DNA from: Actinomycetes bacterium
Lineage (GTDB): Bacteria > Actinomycetota > Actinomycetes > Actinomycetales > Dermatophilaceae
Direction: 5' to 3'
DNA: 64,000 nucleotides
Assembly (NCBI GenBank): GCA_023420415.1
Contig: JAEZWF010000023.1
Span: 142,768-206,767 of the forward strand
The position numbers were made by a program, and so were the translations under genes. Below the pieces are notes generated by a model. The model worked only from the letters and a program-made list of their open reading frames with translations, made no database searches and had not been told where the DNA came from. Positions 52,751-59,542 of this stretch are shown one piece after another. Positions within the stretch are counted from its first letter, which is position 1; the number at the start of each line of letters is the position of its first letter.

Positions 52751-53584
52751 ATGCGACGAATCACGTTGGCAGGCAAGGAATCTGTGCCGGTCCTGGGGAT
52801 GGGGACCTGGGGCTGGGGGGAGGACCGTGGCCGGCGCGGCGACGAGATCGCAGCCCTGCGCACCGGCCTCGACCTCGGCCTCACCGTCGTCGACACGGCT
52901 GAGATGTATGCCGACGGCGGCGCCGAGGAGGTGCTCGGTGAGGCCCTCTCGGGTCGCCGCGACGCGGCATACCTGGTGAGCAAAGTGCTGCCATCCAACG
53001 CATCCCGCTCCGGCACGGTCGCGGCCTGCGAGCGCAGCCTGGAACGTCTGGGCACTGACCGGATCGACCTCTACCTGCTGCACTGGCAGGGCGGCCACCC
53101 CTTGGAGGACACCCTGGCGGCCTTCCAGCAGCTGGTCGACGAGGGCAAGATCCGGTCATGGGGCGTCAGCAACTTCGACCGCGCCGACCTGGAGGAGCTC
53201 CAGGGCGTCGCGGGCAGCGATGGGCTGTCCACCGACCAGGTGCTCTACAACCTGTCGCGGCGCGGTCCGGAGTATGACCTGCTGCCGTGGTGTGCCGACC
53301 ACGAGTTGCCGGTGATGGCGTACTCGCCGATCGAACAGGGCCGCATCCTGGACGACCCGGCGCTGGCCGAGGTCGCGCAGGCGCACGGCGTCAGCCCGGC
53401 GGCAGTGGCACTGGCTTGGGTGCTGCGCCGTGACGGGATGTGCGCGATCCCCAAGGCGAGCAGCCCTGCGCACGTGCGCGACAACGCCACCGCGCTCGAC
53501 GTGGAGCTGACCCACGAGGACCTCGACGCGCTCGACCGCGCCTTCCCGCCACCGAGCGGACCGGGCCCGCTGGAGATGCTGTGA
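52751..53584 (+). CDS. Aldo/keto reductase
   Basis: The 277-aa TIM-barrel reductase begins LAGKESVPVLGMGTWGWGEDRGRRGDEIAALRTGLDLGLTVVDTAEMYADGGAEEVLGEAL, with the AKR tetrad Asp (DTAEMY), Tyr, Lys in LVSKVLPSN and His in LLHWQGG. NADPH motif near AIPKASSPAHVRDN. It reduces aldehydes and ketones, and closes the cluster after a 44-bp gap with its own AAGGAAAC site. The 54-bp spacer after it holds one GTATGCCGC word. Confidence 0.92.
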   Translation: MRRITLAGKESVPVLGMGTWGWGEDRGRRGDEIAALRTGLDLGLTVVDTAEMYADGGAEEVLGEALSGRRDAAYLVSKVLPSNASRSGTVAACERSLERLGTDRIDLYLLHWQGGHPLEDTLAAFQQLVDEGKIRSWGVSNFDRADLEELQGVAGSDGLSTDQVLYNLSRRGPEYDLLPWCADHELPVMAYSPIEQGRILDDPALAEVAQAHGVSPAAVALAWVLRRDGMCAIPKASSPAHVRDNATALDVELTHEDLDALDRAFPPPSGPGPLEML

Positions 53585-53638
53585 CGGTGGCGTGGGTATG
53601 CCGCCGGGCCGGCTCCTCGCGGGCCGTGGCCGTCGTCG

Positions 53639-54097
53639 TCAGAAACCGTGGGTGACGATCGGCTCGAGGGTGCCGGCGCGCAGGGCGTCGAAGACCTGGA
53701 GCTCATGGGGCACCACGGGATCCGGGAGGTCGTCGAGCGGGAACCAGCCGAGGTCGGCGCACTTCTGGGGTTCGCGGATCGTGGGCTCACCGCGCCACTC
53801 GGTGGCGCGCAGGAAGTAGTCGACCCGCTGGTTGATGGGCTCGTCCCCATAGGTGCGGTGCATCGCGCACAGCGGCTGGAGCGTCAGGTCGGTGACCCCG
53901 ATCTCCTCCTCCGCCTCGCGCCGGGCTGCGTCGAACACCGACTCACCGGCCTCGACGTGGCCGGCCGCGGCGGTGGTCCAGTGACCGTCGAGGTATCCGG
54001 TGTTGCGCCGCAGCTGCATCAGGGCCTCGTCCCGGCCGTCCCTCGTGCGGAGGAACAGGACGTAGGCAGCCGGCACCACCGCGAAGCGTGAAGACAT
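53639..54097 (-). CDS. NUDIX hydrolase
   Basis: The 152-aa protein has the Nudix box GHVEAGESVFDAARREAEEEIGV (residues 45-67, GX5EX7REUXEEXGU) in a compact fold; VPAAYVLFLRTRDGRDEALMQLRRNTGYLDGHWTTAAA precedes it. It hydrolyses a nucleoside diphosphate linked to X. The ATG is 7 nt after TAGGCT on the minus strand. Substrate unknown. Confidence 0.92.
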   Translation of the reverse strand: MSSRFAVVPAAYVLFLRTRDGRDEALMQLRRNTGYLDGHWTTAAAGHVEAGESVFDAARREAEEEIGVTDLTLQPLCAMHRTYGDEPINQRVDYFLRATEWRGEPTIREPQKCADLGWFPLDDLPDPVVPHELQVFDALRAGTLEPIVTHGF

Positions 54098-54150
54098 GCC
54101 GCGCAGCCTAGGGACCAGCCCCGACACCCAGTGGCCGGCACGAAGTCGAT

Positions 54151-54187
54151 ATGTAACCTTGCGGGTACGTAGCCGATGAGTTACATT
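54151..54187 (+). promoter_or_regulatory. Operator and promoter of the ArsR-AHSA1 pair
   Basis: ATGTAAC (54151-54157) and GTTACAT (54180-54186) form a perfect 7-bp inverted repeat; the -10 TACATT (54182-54187) overlaps the second half-site and is 6 nt before ATG 54194. Binding of the encoded ArsR protein would silence its own leaderless promoter. Confidence 0.7.
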
Positions 54188-54193
54188 CAAGCC

Positions 54194-54577
54194 ATGGACG
54201 CAGTGCTGCAGGCCCTGGCCGACCCGAGTCGGCGGACCGTTCTCGAGACCCTGCGCGACCACCCGGCCACGGCCGGTGAGCTCGCGGACTCACTCCCGAT
54301 CGCGCGCCCTGGCGTCTCGCGACACCTGCGGGTCCTGCGCGAAGCAGGCCTCGTCGAGGTGCGTCAGGACGCTCAACGCCGCATCTACAGCCTCCGACCG
54401 GAGGCGCTCGCGCCCCTCGACGAATGGCTCGCGGCATACCGCGCCCTCTGGGAGCAGCGACTCGACGCGCTGCACACCGAGGTCGCCCGGGGGAAGTCGC
54501 GCGCGAAGAAGGCCGAAGCACGAAAGCCCAACGACACCAAGGCATCCCGACCCAACGCCACCAGGAAGCAGGCCTGA
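54194..54577 (+). CDS. ArsR-family regulator of the AHSA1 gene
   Basis: The 127-aa protein has the winged helix DAVLQALADPSRRTVLETLRDHPATAGELADSLPIARPGVSRHLRVLREAGLVEVRQDAQRRIYSLRPEAL of SmtB/SdpR-like repressors without metal cysteines, then a Lys/Arg-rich tail (SRAKKAEARKPNDTKASRPNATRKQA). This class is usually paired with an AHSA1/SRPBCC gene, as here, 2 bp downstream. The longer start at 54176 is not needed. Confidence 0.9.
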   Translation: MDAVLQALADPSRRTVLETLRDHPATAGELADSLPIARPGVSRHLRVLREAGLVEVRQDAQRRIYSLRPEALAPLDEWLAAYRALWEQRLDALHTEVARGKSRAKKAEARKPNDTKASRPNATRKQA

Positions 54578-54579
54578 CC

Positions 54580-55107
54580 ATGAGCACCAACACGGCGAGC
54601 GGCACCATGCGAGCACTCGACGACGGTCGCGGCGCGGTCCGCGTCGAGGACGTCTACGAGACCGACATCGACGACCTCTGGGCGGCGTGCACCCAGCCCG
54701 AGCGCCTGGCCCGCTGGATCGCGCAGGTCTCCGGCGACCTGCGCGAGGGCGGCACGGTGCAGGCGCTCTTCACCAGCACCGCGGGCGGCCCCCTGCGCAT
54801 CGACACCTGCGATGCGCCACACCACCTGCTCCTCACCGGCGAGCCGGGCACGGATGACGAGTCGCAGATCGAGGCTTGGCTGACGGCTGAGGGGAACGGG
54901 ACTCGCCTCGTGGTCGAGGAGCGCGGGCTGCCGGGCGACAAGCTCCACTTCTACGGCGCCGGCTGGCAGACCCACCTCGAGGACCTCGGCCGCTCGCTCG
55001 CGACCGACGCGAGCGCCCACCCCGATGGCTGGTCGGCGGACTCCCCCGCCGCCGCCTGGAAGGAGCGCTGGACCGAGCTCACGCCGCAGTACCAGCAGCC
55101 GCGATGA
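54580..55107 (+). CDS. AHSA1/SRPBCC family protein
   Basis: The 175-aa protein has the AHSA1 pattern: AVRVEDVYETDIDDLWAACTQPERLARWIAQVSGDLREGGTVQALF and LVVEERGLPGDKLHFYGAGWQTHLEDLGRSL, a helix-grip fold with a large ligand pocket. Such proteins are regulated by, and cotranscribed with, the ArsR partner; ligand unknown. The start codon lies 2 bp after the ArsR stop. Confidence 0.9.
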   Translation: MSTNTASGTMRALDDGRGAVRVEDVYETDIDDLWAACTQPERLARWIAQVSGDLREGGTVQALFTSTAGGPLRIDTCDAPHHLLLTGEPGTDDESQIEAWLTAEGNGTRLVVEERGLPGDKLHFYGAGWQTHLEDLGRSLATDASAHPDGWSADSPAAAWKERWTELTPQYQQPR

Positions 55108-55119
55108 TGCTGCACCTCG

Positions 55120-55139
55120 GTGATACCATGCGATATCAC
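55120..55139 (+). promoter_or_regulatory. Operator palindrome of the vapBC module
   Basis: GTGATA-CCATGCGA-TATCAC is a perfect 6-bp inverted repeat. A -10-like TACCAT (55124-55129) lies inside it and GGAGG follows it directly before the antitoxin ATG at 55149, so the repressed promoter is embedded in the operator. Confidence 0.7.
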
Positions 55140-55148
55140 GGAGGTGAC

Positions 55149-55370
55149 ATGCCCGACGTACTCATTCGAAACTTTCCCGCGGCGGACCTTGAGCTGCTCG
55201 ATCATCAGGCTCGTCGTGCCGGCTTGTCGCGCACCGAGTTCATTCGCCGTTACCTGCACCAGCAGGCACATCGGGTTCAGGCGCCCGTCACCGTGGCTGA
55301 CCTGCAGGAGATCGCCGACCTCTTGTCCGACCTCGGCGACCGTGACGTCATGCGTGACGCGTGGTCATGA
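55149..55370 (+). CDS. VapB-like ribbon-helix-helix antitoxin
   Basis: The 73-aa protein begins PDVLIRNFPAADLELLDHQARRAGLSRTEFIRRYLHQQAH, a ribbon-helix-helix DNA-binding domain, followed by VTVADLQEIADLLSDLGDRDVMRDAWS, the toxin-neutralising tail. GGAGGTGAC precedes the ATG. It overlaps vapC by ATGA, the standard antitoxin-first layout. Confidence 0.9.
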   Translation: MPDVLIRNFPAADLELLDHQARRAGLSRTEFIRRYLHQQAHRVQAPVTVADLQEIADLLSDLGDRDVMRDAWS

Positions 55371-55771
55371 CCTCATGGCTCATCGACAAGTCCGCATTGA
55401 TCCGCCTCGACGCCACCGCAGACGCTGACGACTGGGCGGCCCGGATCTCTCGGGGACTCGTCGCCATCACGACCGTGACCCGGCTCGAAGTCGGCTACTC
55501 CGCGCGATCCGCGCAGGCGCACGCGCGCAGCCTCCGAATGCCCCCCATCGCGGCGATGCCGGTCGAGTACCTGACTCCGGCCATGGAGGATCGCGCAGTC
55601 CAGGTCCAGGGGCAGCTCGCCGAGCGCGGCCAGCACAGGGCCCCATCCATCCCCGACCTGCTCATTGCCGCCGCAGCAGAGCTGACGGGGCGCACGGTCC
55701 TGCACCTGGACAAGGACTTCGAGCTGATCGCCGATCTCACGGGGCAGCCGCTGGAGCGCATTCGCTTCTGA
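55367..55771 (+). CDS. VapC-like PIN-domain ribonuclease toxin
   Basis: The 134-aa PIN protein has the acidic site residues in SWLIDKSALIRL (Asp7), ITTVTRLEVGYSAR (Glu about 41) and SIPDLLIAAAAELTGRTVLHLDKDFELIADLTG (Asp about 96 and 114). It would cut tRNA or other RNA when released from VapB. Its last 35 bp overlap the convergent MFS gene. Confidence 0.92.
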   Translation: MTSWLIDKSALIRLDATADADDWAARISRGLVAITTVTRLEVGYSARSAQAHARSLRMPPIAAMPVEYLTPAMEDRAVQVQGQLAERGQHRAPSIPDLLIAAAAELTGRTVLHLDKDFELIADLTGQPLERIRF

Positions 55772-56996
55772 CCCCGCGCGCCCGGAGCCACACGGCAACC
55801 GCGCCGGCGACGGCGACCAGCACGCCGACGTAGGCCACGACACCGGGCCAGGCCCACGCGGCATACGTGAGACCGGCGACGGCACCCAGCACAGAGCTGC
55901 CCGCGTAGTAGGCGAACAGGTAGAGCGCGCTGGCCTCGGCGCGATGGTGCCGCGCGAGCACCCCGACCCACCCGCTCGCGACGGCGTGGGCGGCGAAGAA
56001 GCCACCGGTGAACAGCAGCATTCCCAACAGCACCAAGGGAAGTCGCGACGACAGAGTCAGCGCGAGACCGACCGCCAGCACCACCTCGGCGGCCACCAGT
56101 GTGCGCCCCCGGCCCCACCGGTCGGCCAGCCTCCCGGCACCAGCCGACGTGGCCGTGCCCGAGAGGTACATCAGGAACACCAACCCGACCAGGGCCTCGG
56201 ACAAGCTGAACGGCCTTGCCAGCAAACGGAACCCGACGATGTTGTAGACCGCGACGAACCCGCCCATCAGGAGGAACGACGTGGCGAACAGGCCCAGCAG
56301 CGCGGGCTGACGCAGGTGCGCGGCGACCGCCCGCACCGTCACCCGTGCACCGCCGGGCCTCGGCGTGAAGCGCCGCGATGCAGGCGCCAGCCGCAGGAAC
56401 ATCACCGTGAACCCGAGCGACACGACGGCCGCCACCTCCAGGGCCCACCGCCAGGTCGACACGTCGAGGGTGAACGCGCCCACGAGCCGACCCGCCAGCC
56501 CACCGAGCGTCGTGCCGGCGATGTAGCGGCCCATGGCGGCGCCGAGGTCGGCCGGGTCCACCTCCTCGGCGAGGTATGCCATCGCCGTCGCCGGGACGCC
56601 GGCCAGCGCCAGCCCCTGCACCGCGCGCAGCGCCACGAGCAGGCCCATCGACGGCACCCACGGCAGCACCAGCCCGACCACGACCGACACCAGCGCGCAC
56701 GCCACCATGACGCGCACCCGGCCGTACCGCTCGGACAGCGCGCTCATGGGGATGATGGCGAGCGCGAGTGCGCCCGTCGTGGCCGACACCACGAGCGCCG
56801 AGGTGGCCGGCGAGACGGCGAAATCCGTTGCCAAAGCGGGAAGGACGGCCTGCGCGGCATACATGGCAACGAACGTCGTCATGCCCGCGGCGAAGAGGGC
56901 CAGCGTGATGCGCCGATAGCCGGGCTCACCCCGCCGGTATGCCGCCGGGCCGGCTCCCGTGGCCACGCTCGCCTCCTGCAGGGTCATGGGTTCCAT
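55737..56996 (-). CDS. MFS transporter
   Basis: The 419-aa protein has about 12 TM segments: FAAGMTTFVAMYAAQAVLPALATDFAVSPATSALVVSATTGALALAIIPMSALSERYGRVRVMV with the motif-A loop, and AGRLADRWGRGRTLVAAEV. The YnfM/AraJ-like group is the closest. It diverges from the LysR gene, which may control it. C-terminal residues overlap vapC. Confidence 0.88.
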   Translation of the reverse strand: MEPMTLQEASVATGAGPAAYRRGEPGYRRITLALFAAGMTTFVAMYAAQAVLPALATDFAVSPATSALVVSATTGALALAIIPMSALSERYGRVRVMVACALVSVVVGLVLPWVPSMGLLVALRAVQGLALAGVPATAMAYLAEEVDPADLGAAMGRYIAGTTLGGLAGRLVGAFTLDVSTWRWALEVAAVVSLGFTVMFLRLAPASRRFTPRPGGARVTVRAVAAHLRQPALLGLFATSFLLMGGFVAVYNIVGFRLLARPFSLSEALVGLVFLMYLSGTATSAGAGRLADRWGRGRTLVAAEVVLAVGLALTLSSRLPLVLLGMLLFTGGFFAAHAVASGWVGVLARHHRAEASALYLFAYYAGSSVLGAVAGLTYAAWAWPGVVAYVGVLVAVAGAVAVWLRARGVRSECAPAAAP

Positions 56997-57074
56997 CGTG
57001 ACGGGGGCCTTGTGATATCGGAAATGAATCTTTGGTCTTGGTCATATGCGCCCCGCGCATGGGAGGATGCATGC

Positions 57075-57956
57075 GTGCAGGAGCTCACGCACTGGTTCGT
57101 GGTGCTGGCCGACGAGGAGAACGTCACGGCCGCCGCGGCGCGCCTGCACGTCCCGCAGCCCACGCTGTCGCGTCGGCTCAGCCAGCTGGAGCGGCGCCTG
57201 GGCGCCCGGCTGTTCGACCGCGTCGGCCGGCGGATCCGGCTCAACGCGGCCGGGCGCGCCTACCTGGAGCACGTCCGCCGCGCCGACCACGAGCTGGGCG
57301 CGGCCGCCGAGGCGGTTCGTGACCTGACCGCCGCGGAGGTGCCGTCGTTGCGGCTTGGGTTCCTCCACTCGTTCGGCACCTGGCTCGTCCCTGACCTGAT
57401 CCAGCGGCTGCGCGCCCACGAGCCCGCCGTCCACGTCGACCTCGTGCAGGGAGGCCCCGAGCACATCGGTGGCCTCCTGCTCGCCGGCGAGGTCGACCTG
57501 GCCATCGTCTCTCCCCGGCCCGCGTCGTCGCGGCTGGGCTGGCGTCGGCTGCAGCGCCAGCAGGTCCGCCTGCTGGTGCCGCGCGGTCATCGGCTGGCGG
57601 TTCGGCGCAGCGTGCGCTTCGACACCCTGCGCGATGCCGAGTTCGTGGCCATGCAGCCGGGCTACTCGATGCGTCAGACGCTCGACGAAGCCTGTGCCGC
57701 AAGCGGTTTCGAGCCGCACATCGCGGTCGAGTGTCAGGAGCTCGAGACCGTCGCCGGGCTCGTGGCGGTCGGCATCGGGATCGCCCTGGTGCCGGCGGAG
57801 CAGCACGGCCGCCCCTCGAGGCCCGACGTGGTCGCCGTCCCCGTGAGCGGGGTCGATGTCACCCGCGACATCGGGCTCGCCTGGTCGCTGGACCGGCCGC
57901 TGTCCCGCATCGCCCGGACCGCGCGCACCCTGGCGCCGCAGCCGGTGCCGGACTGA
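57075..57956 (+). CDS. LysR-family transcriptional regulator
   Basis: The 293-aa regulator has an N-terminal HTH (LTHWFVVLADEENVTAAAARLHVPQPTLSRRLSQLERRLGARLFDRVGRRIRLNAAGRAYLEHV) and an effector domain with LRLGFLHSFGTWLVPDLIQRLRAHEP and ETVAGLVAVGIGIALVPAEQ. GTG start chosen; the frame stays open far upstream but is antisense to the MFS gene. A spacer of 78 bp to that gene contains ATGA-N14-TCAT (57027-57048) as a possible site. Confidence 0.9.
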   Translation: MQELTHWFVVLADEENVTAAAARLHVPQPTLSRRLSQLERRLGARLFDRVGRRIRLNAAGRAYLEHVRRADHELGAAAEAVRDLTAAEVPSLRLGFLHSFGTWLVPDLIQRLRAHEPAVHVDLVQGGPEHIGGLLLAGEVDLAIVSPRPASSRLGWRRLQRQQVRLLVPRGHRLAVRRSVRFDTLRDAEFVAMQPGYSMRQTLDEACAASGFEPHIAVECQELETVAGLVAVGIGIALVPAEQHGRPSRPDVVAVPVSGVDVTRDIGLAWSLDRPLSRIARTARTLAPQPVPD

Positions 57957-58019
57957 GGCCGGGAGGCTGCACAGGAGCTCGGCTTGCGAGGCCCACGGGG
58001 CTCACCTTGACTGGCTGGT

Positions 58020-58541
58020 ATGGAGTCCGCGATCACCCTCATCGTCGACGGACGCGAGCACCGCGTGACCGTGGACCACCGGTCGACGCTCCTCGACACG
58101 CTGCGCGACCGGCTGGGCATCACCTCGCCCAAGAAGGGATGCGACCACGGACAGTGCGGGTCGTGCACCGTGCTGCTCGACGGCCGTCGGCACCTGTCCT
58201 GCCTGACCCTGGCCGTCGCCCAGGACGGCGGTGAGGTCGTCACGGCTGCAGGGCTCGGCGAGGCCGAGGACGGCGAGACCGGCGAACTGCACCCCGTGCA
58301 GCAGGCGTTCCTCGCGACCGACGGTTACCAGTGCGGATACTGCACGCCCGGGCAGGTGTGCTCGGCTGTGGGCATGCTCGAGGAGGCCAAGCAGGGTGCG
58401 CCGAGCCACGTCACCGAGGACCTGACCGGCGAGGTCGAGCTGACCGACGAGGAGATCCGGGAACGGATGAGCGGCAACCTGTGCCGATGCGGCGCCTACG
58501 TCAACATCATCGCTGCCATCCGTGAGGCGGCACAGGCGTGA
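58020..58541 (+). CDS. Aldehyde oxidoreductase 2Fe-2S subunit (PaoA-like)
   Basis: The 173-aa subunit of a xanthine-oxidase-family enzyme has the first 2Fe-2S cluster GCDHGQCGSCTVLLDG and the second GYQCGYCTPGQ ... NLCRCGAY. It passes electrons from the molybdenum centre to FAD. Unlike E. coli PaoA it has no Tat signal, so the enzyme should be cytoplasmic. Its stop overlaps the next start (GTGA). Confidence 0.93.
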   Translation: MESAITLIVDGREHRVTVDHRSTLLDTLRDRLGITSPKKGCDHGQCGSCTVLLDGRRHLSCLTLAVAQDGGEVVTAAGLGEAEDGETGELHPVQQAFLATDGYQCGYCTPGQVCSAVGMLEEAKQGAPSHVTEDLTGEVELTDEEIRERMSGNLCRCGAYVNIIAAIREAAQA

Positions 58542-59542
58542 GGGCGCACACCTGGCAGCGCGCCACAGACGTCGCCGACGCCGTCGCCCAGGTGAGTGGC
58601 AACCCGTCTGCTCAGTTCATCGCCGGCGGCAGCAACCTCATCGACCACCTCAAGCTGGGCATCACCGAGCCCGCGCTCCTGGTCGACGTCAGCCGCCTCC
58701 CCCTCGAGCGAATCGTCCACAGCGACAAGGGTTTGCGGGTGGAGGCCAACGTGCGCAACGCCGATCTCGCAGCCGATGCGGAGGTGCGGGAGGGGTATGC
58801 CGCGGTGGCGCGGGCGCTGCTCTCGGGCGCCTCCGGGCAGATCCGCAACCAGGCCACGACCGCGGGCAACCTGCTGCAACGCACCCGCTGCGTCTACTTC
58901 CAGGACGTCACGACACCCTGCAACAAGCGCGACCCCGGGTCCGGCTGCTCGGCGCAGGACGGCTACGGCCGCTACAACGCCATTCTCGGCGCATCCGACG
59001 AGTGTGTCGCCGTCCACCCCTCCGACCTGGCCGTGGCCCTCATGGCGCTCGACACCTCGGTCACGGTCGTGGGGTCGGGCGGGGAGCGCGAGGTCGCGCT
59101 CGACGACTTCTACCGCCTGCCGGGCGACGAGCCACAGCGCGACACCACGCTGCAACACGGGGAGCTCGTCACCGCCGTGACCGTGCCGCCGCTGCCCACG
59201 GGCGCCCGGTCCACCTACACCAAGGTGCGTGACCGCGCCTCGTACGCCTTCGCCCTGGTGTCCGTGGCTGCGGCCCTCGTCCTCGACGGCGACACGGTGG
59301 AGGACGTCCGCGTCGCCTGGGGCGGGGTGGCGCACAAGCCTTGGCGCGCAAGGACTTTCGAGGAAAGGCTGCGGGGGCAGACGTTGACGGCTGAGAACGT
59401 CGACGCCGCACTCGACGCGGAGCTGGCCGACGCGAGCACGGACGCCGACACGGCATACAAGGTCCCGATGGTGCGCCGCGCGACCGCGATGACACTGGCG
59501 CGGCTCGCCCACGACGGCCCGGACCAGGAGGGCCCAGCATGA
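58538..59542 (+). CDS. Aldehyde oxidoreductase FAD subunit (PaoB-like)
   Basis: The 334-aa FAD subunit has FIAGGSNLIDHLKLGI and LSGASGQIRNQATTAGNLLQRTRCVYFQDVTTPCNKRDPGSGC. The cysteine-rich insert, three Cys in 20 residues, matches the additional 4Fe-4S cluster of PaoB (YagS). C-terminal CO-dehydrogenase-flavoprotein domain with RASYAFALVSVAAAL. GTG overlaps the PaoA-like stop. Confidence 0.93.
   Translation: MRAHTWQRATDVADAVAQVSGNPSAQFIAGGSNLIDHLKLGITEPALLVDVSRLPLERIVHSDKGLRVEANVRNADLAADAEVREGYAAVARALLSGASGQIRNQATTAGNLLQRTRCVYFQDVTTPCNKRDPGSGCSAQDGYGRYNAILGASDECVAVHPSDLAVALMALDTSVTVVGSGGEREVALDDFYRLPGDEPQRDTTLQHGELVTAVTVPPLPTGARSTYTKVRDRASYAFALVSVAAALVLDGDTVEDVRVAWGGVAHKPWRARTFEERLRGQTLTAENVDAALDAELADASTDADTAYKVPMVRRATAMTLARLAHDGPDQEGPA

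Noticed and set aside
55944..57074. Long 5' extension of the LysR frame
   Set aside because: It is antisense to the MFS gene, is rich in His/Arg/Gln as expected of a shadow frame, and HTH homology begins at 57075.
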